A stretch of 64,000 bases of DNA from Primula veris (Eukaryota > Streptophyta > Magnoliopsida > Ericales > Primulaceae). Shown here piece after piece: positions 22,501 to 35,599 of this stretch (within the stretch, counting starts at the first letter, position 1; every line of letters starts with the position of its first letter). The translations under genes were made by a program, and so were the position numbers. The DNA lies in the NCBI GenBank assembly GCA_963682055.1, contig OY821743.1:32970702-33034701 (forward strand), read 5' to 3'. The notes beneath the pieces were generated by a model. The model did no database searches and was not told the origin of the DNA. It saw only the letters and a list, made by a program, of their open reading frames with translations.

Positions 22501-25500
22501 TACAGTACTCGAGAAACTAGCAAAATTAAGCTTTTTACGGCGCCGAGCACAAAAAGAGCATCTCAGCACTTCAAAAGCGTAAGCTTTTTTGAGCTTATCA
22601 GCGGAACAAAACAATTTTTTTGACCTCTATGATGAAAGGCAAGCTTTAAGTAAAAGAGCTTTAAAAACAGAATAAAAAAATAAAAAAACATGATATATAT
22701 ATATATCGTCTCCATGAACTTAAAGTTGTAGATAAATTAACATTATGCTGAAGAAACAGACCTGATAGCTAGTATCGCTTTGAGATGATGATGATGTAGG
22801 TGAACCACAAATACCATTTCCCTGACCAGCATCACTAGAATTTTCACCTCTTCTAAATCTCAAATTCAGGTTTCTATGGTGAACATTGGGTTCAGCATCA
22901 TCGCCAGATATTGTGGTTTCAACTTCTACTTCCAATTCGTCATCTGGGTCATAATCTGAATCATCATCTGGGTCGTCAGATCTTGGACCATCATGTGAAG
23001 TATCACTGTTAACTTCATGAAGTATGTCGCTTAATGATATCACTCTACCGGATCTAGGTTCGGTTTCGTGAGTACCATCATTGTTCTTGTTAATTTTTTC
23101 AGCTTCAGCTGCAATTACAGAGGGAGAGAGAGATACTAAGCTTACAATACGAAAGAAAACAGGTAGAAAGAAAAACTAAACGAAACAAAGAAGTAGAACT
23201 CCTGTCACAAATCATGCTTTGATAAGAACTTTAGTTCACTGAGACTTTAATAAGATGAGAATGTTTTTCCAATAATTCAGACTCCCCCACCAGTACTTTA
23301 AATTACCCGTTCTTGGTTGTTTATCATGTAAAAATATACACTACAATATTCATGGATGGCCAATGCAAATACACCCCAACAATACCAATTTGTGCATGCA
23401 TACATTATGCACTTGCTATTTGCTCTTAAGTCTTAACCAACCATAGATAGATGAGGAAGTATCGATTTTGTCATGAGACTAGGACCTTATTAGGATAAAA
23501 TTAAATTAATCAACCACAAAGTTGAATCAAGAAATATATAGGCAATTCAGCTTTTCAGGGCATTCTAATGCATCACATGGATATGATAAGGAGTGCGCAC
23601 ATGATATAACAAGTTGAGAATTCTGACCTGCGATATGCTTCTTTATATTATCCAAGGTATCAGCAACTTCAGAATCTAAGGGTGTCATTAATTGAGCCGC
23701 ATTGGCAAATTCTAGAGCGTCTTCATGTTTTCCCAGCTGAAAGAGAACAACAATTGAACAACTGAAAAATCTCTACAGAATGTCAGAACTACAGGCTTCA
23801 CTAGCAAAAATAAAGGGACAATAAATTAGAAATATTGGTAATTAGCAACTATATCTAATTAAACATATACGTTAAACAAACCAGAAATAGTGCTTGAGCC
23901 TGTAAGTGAAGTGCCTTATGGGAGAACGAATTAATCCTCCTAGCTTTATTGCAATCTCTTATGGCCATATAAGCATCATTCTTCCATTTTCGCTGAAATA
24001 AAATCAGAAAGAAGGTAATTTTCCAATAGCCTCAAAACAATGCGCTGTTTTTTTTATCTAAAAGAGGAAAAATAATCATAACACCTTCAATAACAAGGCA
24101 GCACGAACACAAAGACCTTCATGCATTAGCTCCGCCTCAATACCATTGCAGCGGCCATCCAAAACCTCATTGCAAACATCAATCCCGTAATTATAATTTG
24201 CATTCCCCAATAAGGATTTCTCCGCAATCTGAACCAATTTTCTGCACTTGTCGAGCTATAAAAATTTGGATTAAGCTCAAGTTTGAATAAAACTACAAAG
24301 GGCAATACATTTGAAAATAAAGGTCGATTCCTTACTAAGCATGCGATTTATGGATAGAGGAAAGCTAAACATACCGTGGAAGAGGCATAATTTTTTAAAG
24401 GAAAACCATTTCTGTGGATATTTGATGTTGATGTCGGTAGGTCCATTTTGCTTGGTAATGGAATAGAAGTCATCATTTTCACAGCATCTGATGACGAATA
24501 CTGTGTGGAACTACCATCGGCTGCAAAGTATAGCAAATAAATTTTTCTTTAATGTACAACTGTGAAATAAAAAACATTACCTCATGAGTATTAAAGTAAA
24601 TTACAAAATTGGAGGAATAGGTTTCTCTTTGATATTGCCTAATGGAAAAAAGAGAATAGTTCGAACATAGATCCGGAAACAACTAACATCTGAACAAGTA
24701 CCTTAAAACTCAATCTTGTCATGCAAAATTGTGTCAAAACAAGAAGAAAAAAAATCCAACCTGCCTGTAAGGAAGTGCTGATTTGAGCATTCAAATACAG
24801 AGAATAAATGGACAGAAAATTTTACGGGGAAAGAATAAAATTAACATTTTCCTTTTTCAAAGGTGAAAAATAAGATACTACAGAGGATGTTAAAGGGGAT
24901 GCAGAAACACACACCAGCATTGACATCCATCAAGTAAACATGTTCTCCGCTGTAACTAAGGAGAACCTCTTCTCCATTTGGACTAAATGCGACATGGGTA
25001 AGATGCAAGCTAGAATGACCCTGGAACATAATTAGAAGATTTGATTCAGCTACTCCCAGAGAAAAAAATCTATTATCATGTATATATTTCTGGTTAAGAG
25101 GAGAAAAACAGCTACCAAACCATACTTCCAACTCTCTTGATGTTCAATTTCATATTTTATAATAACACGTGGCTGAATACGACTTTCTTCCGCCTATAAC
25201 GCTTGGTTGAACCTCTCACTATTTCTATTAAAGATTATACCTATAGCTAATAAATTATCTAAATAATTATTTCAGAGACCTCGACCCACTTAAGAGTCTT
25301 ATACAGGTAAAGAAATTCCCAAAAAATGCTATGCCAGCTTACAATGACTGCTACAATATTTATCCTTTGTTTCTCATACTACATAGGTTGTTCCCTGATA
25401 TAAAACTACCAGTGAACAAATAGCCATGTTAAATATCAACTATACCCAGAGATGGTTTCTAAAGCTTTATGTTGACATAATGTCATTAACAGCAGACTAT

Positions 25501-28500
25501 TAAAGACCCTCCTCAAATTTTCTCTCCAATAATCTAGGCCTAATAAAGTCATGTTGATTACGAGGATAACAATACAATGCACTGCAAATTTCAGACAATA
25601 AACAGACGAGGCACTAAGTAATTAAGGAATTGTTTAGTTGCAGCTTTTGAGTAAATAAGCTGAATTTTTTAAGTAGAGAAAAAGTATAAGTTCATCCTTT
25701 TTGTAAGGCAAGGAAACTGAAGATTTCAGCTCTAAAGTTGATCAGCCAAATGCAGTAGCACTTTTAAGCAGATTTTAAAAAAAAAAATACTTAGAAGATG
25801 CAACCAAACAAGGCCTACATGAATTAATATTATTTGGCAGTAAATCTGGAAATGGCAGACTAACACGGTCAGACAAGTGTATCGGACAATAATAGTTGAC
25901 ACAAGGAGGGGCCGACAACTTCTTTCTACAAGAAGAGAGTGGCGGCAACATTCGTCTGTCGTACAGACGAGCAAAAGCATCACTGCAAGCATTTAACAGA
26001 AAAAAATAAGATCAAGAGTAAAAGAGAAGCTTTTTTGGAAGATAAAAAGAAAAAGAAAAACTAAGAAGTAAACAAATAGTCCTGGGAAAATCAATACCTC
26101 CCACCGACAAGAAGTAAATGAGGCCTAGTGGAACTTATATCACAAGATTTCAGAGATAACAATTGTTTAGGTGGATCAGCAAGCGACTTCTTTCCTCCAC
26201 TCCGCAAGTCGAGCTACCAGCAAGTTAAAAAAGAAACTTCAGGATAATATAAAAACTTTGATTCCGCGGTCATACACAAAGAAATTAAATACATATAACA
26301 TATTTGGCATGCGGATGAGGAAGAAAAACGGAGAAGATGGTATAGTTAAAATACACTCCATAGAAACCAGCAACAAAGTAAGATGAAGAACATAAAAAAA
26401 TTCCTAGAGCTAGACAGTGCAAATTCAGTAAAACAACAATCCAACTAAGAAACCTTAAGAGATGAGGACAAAGAAACCACACAGCACCATCACTGTTTAA
26501 GTAACTGAAGACCAACAGTTCAAACTAGGAGTTGTTCCGATGTCATAATCCTCGTAATTACTGAATTCTGGTATTTTGCTAATCTTTATGGAACAACATT
26601 ATATATAAAGGTAGGCCTGTCGCTGTTTTGGGCTCAAGATTAGGAGAAAAAAGCTAATAATAGACAGGAATCAGTAAGGAAATAAATTTTCACTGACCAC
26701 ATTACATGTAAAGTGAACTTTTAGCCAACTCCATTCAGGATGTCACTTAAAATTCTAGAAGTTGATTAAAAAGGCGGTTTGTTATCTACATAAGAGACTA
26801 TCCAGTAACACAAGTAAATCAAGCAAACATCTAACTGAGTCAGCTACATTACTAATCCTTGTATTTCAAAAATAAATTATAAAAGTGATCCCCATATAAC
26901 ACTAATGGTCCTCATAGGAAAGGACAATCGGTGTAACTACTGGAACTATGGGATCCAATACTGTAATGATTGAAACTATCTGAACCATCAAAACAATGGG
27001 AACCAAACTGTTGAAATTGAAACTATGGGGACTTAATTAAGAATTTATTCTAGGAATGGGATACATTCCTCTAACTCGTCCTAGTTGTATAATTTAAGAA
27101 GTATCAAGTATATGGAAATAAAATATATGCAACACACCTATAATAATATCACTACACCTAGGGGTGGGATTTTTTTACCGAAAAACCGAACCGAACCGGA
27201 AAAAACCGTTCGGTTTTGTCATAAAAAACCGAAACCGGAACCGAAACCGAAACAAAAGTCCGGTTTGGTTTCCGTATATAGTTTTGGTACCGAAAAAACC
27301 CCGAACCGAACCGAAAACCGAAAAAAACCGTAAACCGATTAGAAATATACTTTTATTTATAAATAATTATGTTTGGTGTTCCAAGTAAAATCTTACTTAT
27401 TTCACGTATATGGAAGAAAAGTAAAAAAAAGAATGAGTGAGAATTTTATTTTTATATTATTCCATTATTTTAAATTGTAAAAGTTATATAAACGTAACAA
27501 CGTAACAACTAACAAGGTATATACATCTAACATGAATAGGAAAAATAAATTATATTATTCACATTTTATTCGTAGCAAAATATATTTTCAAAAATTATAT
27601 CATTACAATTGATACAATTTTTTATTAATAATCCTTAATTTTTTTCACATAAATATCTATTTACTATATATATCATAAGATTAGTTTTTAACTTTTACAT
27701 ATAAATCATTTTGGCTTTTTGACTTTTGAATATTTATCAAAAAATCGTTTCAAACTGAACCGAAACCGAACCAACAATACCGGTTCTGTACGGTACGGTT
27801 TTATCTTTGAAAATAGCCAAACCGAAACCGAAATTATTTTCGGTATGGTTCCGGTTTTCTTCAAAACCGAACTACATCTGTAGCACAAAATATAGAAACA
27901 CTGAAAATGAAGGGAGCTGCAATATTGAAATATGAAAGAAAAATAATTAGCACTTACTAAAACATTGCGACATTCTTGATGGGTTGATCCAGCAGGAGGA
28001 CAAGATGACACCTCCCGAAAATCATGCTGCCTAAGAGTCCCATCTTCGCTTGCACTCCACACAACATAAGGATTTCCAACTTCTACCTACAATAAATAAT
28101 AAACCAGAAGAGAAAGACATTAGGACAAATATGACTAAGATTCCAGCTTCATATTTTTTTTTTTTATTGTGGTGTAATTTCATGTTGAAACTGAAACAAA
28201 AGAGATATACATCAAGCTATCATCTCATAATCATCAGTACACCTATTAACTTTAGTATAGTCATGAATTTACAGAATAACAAAAAATCATTCTAACCTAT
28301 CAAAATTCACTATATACTATATAGAGAGTAATATTTCCTATTCGAACAACTAGAACCATAGGCAGAGGTAAGTAAGGACCAGAGGGGGAACAGGGCCTTC
28401 CTGAAGACCAAACTGAAAATGACTAATATTCCCCTGCACTTAATTAGTATCACACTTCTGCCGTTGCTCCCTACTTTACTGCTCATTTCCTCCCGCATTC

Positions 28501-31500
28501 TGTCCTCACACTCTCTCTCTCTCCAATGTCACCACTTTACCAAAATAAACTCACTGCGAGTCTGCCACCATCAAATCAAAGGCTCGCTAGATGAATCTCA
28601 TTAGGATTTTAAGTGTAGATTGTCCACAAATACCATCATTATCGTGCCATCAGAACATTTTCCAGTGTTCAGGTGATGACAGAATATTCTCAATCAACGG
28701 ATAAAATATAAACTCAACTTGAAATTAGTGTAATCAACAGATCATAACTCTCTTTCCTATCTAGTGCAGATTCATCCCCTCCCTCTCTCCGTCCCTCTCA
28801 ATCTACTTTAATAAACTCGTCGGGGCTCCAACACCATCACCTCGCTTGAATAACCCGCATCCCCACTCAATCGATGATTTCAACCTAACGAGGTGTTTCT
28901 GACGAACGGGGCCCATGGGGTAACTAATGGTAAGATCAATTTGACCATCGGATCTATAATTTGAGGATGAATGGTTTTAGTGAAACCAATTATTGAAATG
29001 GGATGACTTATGGTAAGATCAATTTGACTAATCGTATGATCGGGATGAATGACTTTAGTGAAATCAATTATTTTAGGATTTGTTTTCAGCTTGGGCAATT
29101 TTCAACCAACAATTATAAGCACTTCTGATATTCACTTACATGATGGTTAATGTTTTTTGTAGAGAAAACTTGATGAGGTGATTAGTTTGAGGTTTCGGAA
29201 AATATATGGACTAACATAAGGGGAAATGCACGCAGTTCATAAGCTTGAGTGTATGCGTTTTATAAACTTCTGCCAGAGCTTGCAGGAGCCTGAGATTTTT
29301 AGAGCTTGTTGAAGATCGGCGGACATCCGTAACCGTCTCCGGGGTCTTTACAAAGCTATCGGCAGCCTTCAGGAGATTTTCCGGAGCCCTCTGGATCTCG
29401 GCAGAGCGCCAAAATATCTTCCAGGGACTTTTAAAAAGCTGTTGCATCGTTTTTCTGGAGGTTTGACGAAGATTACCTGATCTTTCCGGAGATCCAGTGG
29501 GGACCACCGATGGCAGCAGTGGTGATGGGAGCGGATGGACAGGGTTTGGTTGCATTCTAGAGAGATAAACGAAACTCACGAGGATTTAAAAGTTTAAATT
29601 TCAATATTGGTGCACACCTTGTTCAATCTCATGCAAAGTAGGCATAAGTACACCAATGTAATCGAATTGGAAAAGCTGAAATTTCGGAAGTGAAAACTAT
29701 TACCAACAATATCAGAAAAGTGGGGAAACAGATCTCACCGCTAATTTTTTTACTCTCCTGGTGTGACATTGAAACACTGCAGATGGACCAACATCATCCA
29801 CATCAGTTCTCCTACTCTTCAAACGAGAGAGATTGAAAAGCCGAACCTGCAATATATCAGGCCTTAATCTACCTCAATTACACGGGTATCCAACCCAAAG
29901 TAGACAGAAATAATAGAAATGCAAAAGAAAAAGCTGAAACTGTACTTCACAATCCCCAGCTCCAGAGATCACTAGTTCATCAGATGTTTCTGGAACAAAT
30001 TTGGTGCAGAATATATTCGCTGAATGCCCAGTCTCAATGGAGTGCAGAAGTTTCCTGTTTGAATAGCTATAAATATTGACCTACAGAAAACATCATCATA
30101 TACATAACTAAGATTCAACATTGTGTAAGTCGATTTCTTTTGCTTGGGAGACTTGGTGTTACTTATAGGAAAAAGAAATAACAACGAATAAGAAACAGAA
30201 ACGGTACCGGTTGCAATGTAAGAGAGAGAGGATACATTACTTTCTGCTGCAGGACTATGAGTGATCTGGAAGAATGTAAATTAATAACTATAGGAAAAAA
30301 AAAATATTATACCCGTGTATCATCAGATCCAGATATCAAGAGTGAGCCTTTTGCATTCCAAGCTATAGTATTTACACAACCGGAATGTCCCTGTAGATTA
30401 AAATGGCAGGCTCAATTAGTAAAAACCTACATCCCATACTAAAAGAAATTTACACAACCGGAATGTCCCTGTAGATTAAAATGGCAGGCTCAATTAGTAA
30501 AAACCTACATCCCATACTAAAACAAAAATATTGACTCATGTCCAATTTCTAGGAATATTGCTGGTTGAGGTCTACTAAAAACTGTTTTTGCTAGAATCTG
30601 AACATCTTTACTGATTGTTAAAAGCTTAGGAGGACAGCACATTCAAGAGAACCTGAAATATGTTGTTAAAAAAAATGTGAAATGCCAACCTTTTCTTAGT
30701 CAACATAGAATCAGCTCAAACGGGGTAATCTGTAACTTATCTGTGAGAATTCAACTACCAAATTGAACAAAAAGAGTGGTGCACAAGAGATGAAACCAGA
30801 GCATATCCAAAACCTTATAGACTTTGAACAAACAGTAAATGAATTGTTGGAAAAACTTAATATAAGCCATAACATCACTCACACCTCCAATTCTCTTTCC
30901 TGGGAAAGTCTGCGTATCAATGACGAGTGCATTTGCAAACCATTGCCAGTATCCTACAAAAATTAAAAACAGCTACATCAACAAAACTACTCCATATACT
31001 ACCAAAGATAACAACAGTAAATGTAGTGTGTTCTAAGAAAAAATGCTGCCACAGCTACTTCTTTCCCTCTAAAAAGGAAAAATAAAGACAAAATAAAGGG
31101 CAATGAAAACCAAAAAATAGCTAAGACAAGTAAAAAAGAGGCTAATTTGCTAAATAAAATCAAAAAATATTATTAATATTATATTCCTGCCATTTATCCC
31201 AGAAGAAAGAAATGGACCTTTTGCAAACACTTACTAAGAAAGCAAGACCCTTACGCTGAGGAGTTTGGGATCAACATAAGTGATAAAATTGCTTCTGTGG
31301 AAGCTCAAATTTTAGAAGTTCCATGACTCAAGTATAGTGATATTGGAAGAAAGAGAACAAAGCATGGGGTATCATCAGAAAGGTCACATCAAACAACGAA
31401 TATCTCGAAAAAATTGTATGTAGTGAAACTATAACATTCTTGATGGAAAGAGTTGAAAGTTTCTTAGAATCTTAATGGCTAGCATCAGAACCTGGGTTGA

Positions 31501-34500
31501 TTTCTCAGTTCTATGCCTTCAAAGAATAGCCGACGTTATCTTAATGGCTAGCATCAGAACCTGGGTTGATTTCTCAGTTCTATGCCTTCAAAGAATAGCC
31601 GACAAATACCTCGCAATGTCCCTCACAATTAATGTCAAGATGGGAAAAAACGTGCTCGTTAGTTTTAAATCAATGACTTCTTTAAAAACATGATCAGGCT
31701 ACACAAACTATCTGGAAGGCAATTTCATCAGGTCGCCAAACCATTATAATAAAAAAATTATTGAGGGAGGAGTATATAAAAATTCGTCAAATGCACTCAC
31801 TTTCAGTAGAAACTTGACCCTTCTATTGCTTTCACTGTTGGGGAATTGAGATGCACCAAAAAGTGTTTGTTTGAGTTCTCCCAACAATTTGCCTCTACAC
31901 AATTGAGTTCATAATAGGGGACAAAACACTCAAGTACAAAGGTTCTGAAAGTTAATCTTTAATAACCACCTTAAGTTAGGATTCCTTTGTTATCAAATAT
32001 TTCTATTTGTTACCTTTTCAGCAATTCAATTGAATTATATAGGTTGGTTAGGTCTTATCTCATAGGTCAATCTTTTGGCTTCAAATACCAGATGCTAATG
32101 GTATTGTTGGTTTTTTGCACCTAAATCAATGTGGTCGTTCTAAAGGATTTGCACATTTCATTCCACTCATTAATCACTACAGTGCCAAGTTACCCATATA
32201 AATACTGTACAACCTATAAAGCAACAAAAGGAGAGCATAAAAGTTGCAACAAAACAATCCCATATAAACATATTAACAATGTGCAAGAGAAAAAACAACA
32301 AAGCGTTTGTCGAAATCGAACTCAATGGTCAATCAGAAAATTCATTCAGACAGGAAATCTTTTTAAAAAATGGAAACAACATTCTTCCCTAATCTATCAC
32401 TATCAGTATCATCAGATAAAAGCCAGTTTCTGAAAATCTATACCCAAAATTAGGAAGCTTATCTGATGAGCTACAAAACAGGCAGCTCAAAATTCTCAAT
32501 ATTTCCTATTCCAGTCACTAGATACCAAAAGACTAAAATCCATAAGCTCATTTCAACATATTTACAAACTGATAATTGAGGAAACACCCAAAAATGAACA
32601 TGTAGTGTATATATAGTATATAGATATATATAATGGAAACTACTCAAGAAAAATATGGAAACTACATTGCTCAATAATCTTCTAGTATCATCTGATGCAC
32701 AATCAGTTTATGAAAATATATTTGAAATATCAAATAATTGATCAACTATAAAGCAGTGCACAAATCTCTACAGTATCCCATAATCTAGTCATCAGAATTC
32801 ATAACTGTCCCGTACTCTACCAGCCAGCGGAAGAACAATAAATAGAGACTAAAGGAGAATATAGCGCCCCTAGTATTAAGAAAAAGATTTGTTTTTTTAC
32901 CATGTTTTAACAAGTTGCAGATTTTACCATGCATAGTAGCAAAACTACGCACACATGAATTTCATCCCCTCTTATACACAGATTCTGGTTCTGCCACTGC
33001 TACCAATGCAAATCCATTACCATTTCAAATACTTATTGGAAACATGGTCAGCTAGAAAATAGCTCAATAATCTCAATGATCAATAACTTTTCAATGACCA
33101 GATACCAAAAATACCGAATAATTATAGACAAGCAGGTTTTGTTTTCTGAAATAATAATTAGACAGCTTAATTGATCATCTAAAAGCAGCTCATAATTCTG
33201 AATAATTTCCCATAAACCAGTCACCAGATACCAAATGACTAAAAATCAAAGCTTGTCTCGTTATACATGTAAACTGATAACTGAAATAACACCGAAAAAC
33301 AAGATAAAAAAATTGATCGACTAAAAAATAGCTCAGAATTCTCACTTTTTGCTATAATCTAGTCACCAGTTACCAAATAACCAAAATTAGTTACTCATTT
33401 CTTCATAGATATAAGCTGATAACTAAAAAACACACCAAAAAACACGATAAATTAATTGATCAACTAAAAAATAGCTACAAATTCCCAATAATTTCCTATA
33501 ATTTGGTCACCAGATACCAAATGACTAAAATTCATTACTCGCTTCTTCATAGATATAATCTGACAACTGAGAAAACACCGAAAAAACACGATAACTTAAT
33601 TGATCAACTAAAAAGTAGCTAAAATATCTCAATAATTTCCCATAAACCAGTCATCAGATGGCAAATGACCAAAATTCATTACTCGTTTCTTTATAGATAT
33701 AATCTGATAGCTGAGAAAACACCGAAAAAATACAATAACTTAATTGATCATCTAAAAAATAGCTAGAAATTCCCAATAATTTCCTATAATCTGGTCACCA
33801 GATATCAAATGACCAAAATTCATAACTCGTTTCTACACAGATATAATCTGATAACTGAGAAAACACCGAAAAAACACGATAACTTAATTGATCAGCTAAA
33901 AAGTGGTTAAAATATCTCAATAATTTTCTATAAACCAGTCATCAGATACCAAATGAGCAAATTTCACTACTCATTTCTTCAATAGATAAAAACAGATGAC
34001 TGAAAAAAACACCAAAGAAACATGATAACTTAATTGATCAACTAAAAAGTAGCTAAATATTCTCATTAATTTCCTCTCTTTTTTTTTCACCAGACACCAA
34101 ATAACCAAAACATTCATAGTAACTCATTTCTTCATAGATATAAACTAATAACTGAGAAAACACCGAAAAAACAAGATATTTAAACCGGTCAACTAAAAAA
34201 TAGCTCAAAAATCTCAATAATTTCCTATAAACAAGTCATCAGATACCAAATGACCAAAAAATATTACTCATTTCTTCATAGATATAAACTGATAACTTAA
34301 TTAATCAACTAAAAAATAGCTAAAAAAATCTCAATAATTTCCTATAAACCAGTCATCAGATACCAAATAACAAACACTTACAGCTCATTTCATCATATAC
34401 ATCAACTGATAATAAAGGAAACCCGAAAAAACGTACATTATACACAAATAGCTTTATAAGACAACTAACAAATTAGCCAACTTAGATAATCATAGATATA

Positions 34501-34685
34501 TATGTATAAACTAGTAACTAAGTAAACATCGAAAAAATATATGAATATATATAAACATATAGATATATGTAGATATATAGATATATATATATAGAGAGAG
34601 AGAGAGAGATTACACTGCGAAGATTGAACGAGCGTTTATCGATTAATTCGGTGATATTACCGTCACGAAAAGCAAGTGATTCCAT
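19545..34685 (-). CDS. ASG2: ASG2: WD40-TPR-WD40 protein, CUL4-DDB1-associated factor (DWD), farnesylation box, 19 exons
   Basis: Exons, high to low: 34685-34614, 30953-30885, 30390-30313, 30080-29946, 29846-29739, 28086-27958, 26213-26098, 25982-25865, 25020-24915, 24520-24375, 24255-24085, 23992-23882, 23736-23628, 23108-22762, 22078-21988, 20808-20713, 20609-20539, 20461-20334, 19626-19545. All joins keep frame and give 760 aa, close to Arabidopsis ASG2. WD40 repeats span residues about 48-310 (GHSGCVNTIAWNAKG, VWSASEDGTLRQHDF, ARLYDRRMLP as a WDxR-like site); helical TPR region about 360-490; acidic linker 490-605 (DPDDDSDYDPDDE); further WD repeats 606-692. The C-terminus CAQS is a CaaX box. 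Arabidopsis ASG2 is described as a farnesylated DWD protein and negative ABA regulator; the animal counterpart is WDTC1. Location is probably cytosol and nucleus (inference). Confidence 0.94.
27159..27870. mobile_element. hAT-like element rich in AACCGAAC motifs, in intron 6 of ASG2
   Basis: The left end TAGGGGTGGG and the first 180 bp are packed with ACCGAACCGAA-type motifs; the right 130 bp carry the same motifs (GAACCGAAACCG, then CGGTTTTCTTC). The middle is AT-rich and non-coding. Flanks ACTACACC (27151-27158) and ACTACATC (27871-27878) differ at one base, as for an aged 8-bp hAT target duplication. The right terminus lacks a clean inverted repeat, so that end is tentative. Relatives lie at 35.3 and 44.4 kb. 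Confidence 0.65.
28924..29072. repeat. Imperfect two-copy tandem repeat (about 83 bp) in intron 5 of ASG2
   Basis: The block starting ATGGTAAGATCAATTTGAC at about 28927 recurs at about 29010 with the same following motifs (GGATGAATG, TTTAGTGAAA, CAATTATT). It belongs to a compositionally distinct segment of the intron (about 28300-29580) that is richer in GC than its surroundings and may be inserted DNA of unknown class. Confidence 0.6.
30371..30524 (-). repeat. 77-bp tandem duplication across the intron 2-exon 3 border of ASG2
   Basis: Bases 30371-30447 and 30448-30524 are identical apart from a single position near the end of the unit. Each copy holds the polypyrimidine-side intron, an acceptor CTACAG and the first 20 bases of exon 3. 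The copy nearer the gene (acceptor at 30391) leads into the real exon; the other (exon start would be 30467) runs into a stop after nine sense codons. Confidence 0.92.
31471..31603 (-). repeat. 69-bp tandem duplication in intron 1 of ASG2
   Basis: A 64-bp block beginning CTTAATGGCTAGCATCAG at 31471 is repeated at 31540 without visible mismatch, separated by a 5-bp spacer. It is non-coding and looks recent. Confidence 0.9.
32950..34450 (-). repeat. Tandem array of a 144-bp unit in intron 1 of ASG2
   Basis: The core TCA(T/C)CAGATACCAAATGAC occurs at about 33221, 33363, 33507, 33651, 33795, 33939, 34087, 34236 and 34353, that is at steps of 142, 144, 144, 144, 144, 148, 149 and 117 bp. Each unit also holds CTCAATAATTTCC, TAATTGATCAACTAAAAA, AACACCGAAAAAAC and CTTCATAGATATAA. 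Weaker copies can be seen leftwards (about 33090 and 32513). The array ends about 160 bp from exon 1. Confidence 0.9.
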
Positions 34686-34781
34686 TTTCGAAACCCTAAG
34701 CTCGATTTATTAACACCGATATATATACTTCATATATATGTATGTATGTATATATATATAGAGAGAGAGAGAGAGATTAAA
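34541..34781. repeat. AT and GA microsatellites around exon 1 of ASG2
   Basis: ATATAT and GAGAGA tracts occupy 34541-34608 and 34728-34776 and bracket the 72-bp first exon. On the minus strand the upstream tract gives a CT-rich sequence that probably lies in the 5' leader. No separate TATA box can be told apart from the AT repeats. Confidence 0.75.
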
Positions 34782-35051
34782 TGATGCAATAAATTAATTA
34801 ATCGGTTGTTATGTTTTTCATCTCTTTCGTGAAGTGTCGATTTAACTGTATCTATCTATGTATGTATGTAGTGTTTTTATATTGAGGTGCCATGTGTTAT
34901 CGGGATGGTAAAATTTGCATATACATGCTATGAGGTTTGGGATTATTCGAAGAAGGCCCTTTGATAATACATTTACTCCATTATCAACCCATTTAATGAT
35001 GGTTGTTTTAGGGAAAAACTATGAATTGGTACTCTAAAACAATTTTAAATA

Positions 35052-35312
35052 TTCCGTCATCCGTCCTGTTTTAAGTGTCCTCCTTATATTTCGATAAATA
35101 TTAAAAGCTATTATTAATTGCATTAGAAAGTTACAAATATAGCCCTAATTTAAATTAAATAATTATTTGTCAATTTTTGAAATGTATTCATTGCAATATT
35201 TGAGTATATTATACTATTTTTATATTTTTTTATTGATAAATTAGGAAAACGGACACTTATTTTGGGACAGCCAAATATGGAATAGTGGACACTTATTTAG
35301 GGACGGAGGGAA
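35052..35312. mobile_element. Stowaway-type MITE (Tc1/mariner), 261 bp
   Basis: Flanked by TA on both sides (35050-35051 and 35313-35314). Ends are inverted: TTCCGTCATCCGTCC on the left and, read on the minus strand, TTCCCTCCGTCCC on the right, both continuing into TAAGTGTCC. This is the Stowaway terminal signature. It is AT-rich inside and non-coding. Confidence 0.85.
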
Positions 35313-35333
35313 TAGTGCATATGCTACTACATA

Positions 35334-35591
35334 TAAGGTTGGGTCCGGTTTTGGCAAAACCGGTACCAAAACCGAGCAGATTTTTCGGTTTTCGGTCTTT
35401 TCATTTTTTAAACCGAACCGAACCGGTTTGTTTCGGTTTTGATCTTTCGGTTTTTCATCGGGGTCTTTCGCTCTTTTTGGTTGTTTTTCGGTTTTTTTGT
35501 CCGATTTTATTGTAAACCGAAACTGAACCGAAAAGGATTCGGTTTTTCGGTTTGGTTCGGTTCGGTTTTTTCGGGTTTTACCCCAGCCCTA
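35334..35591. mobile_element. hAT-type MITE, 258 bp, AACCG-rich
   Basis: Perfect 8-bp target duplications ACTACATA (35326-35333 and 35592-35599). Left end TAAGGTTGGG, right end (complement) TAGGGCTGGGG. The interior is made of GGTTCGGTT and AACCGAACC motifs. It lies 21 bp from the Stowaway element, and both are just upstream of the ASG2 promoter. Confidence 0.9.
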
Positions 35592-35599
35592 ACTACATA

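Noticed and set aside
29211..29579. 122-codon minus-strand frame as a gene nested in ASG2
   Set aside because: Sits in intron 5 on the same strand as ASG2, with no recognisable domain and no promoter evidence; kept only as a possible insert.
32131..32433. 100-codon plus-strand frame in ASG2 intron 1
   Set aside because: Lys/His/Tyr-rich translation of A-rich intron, no motif.
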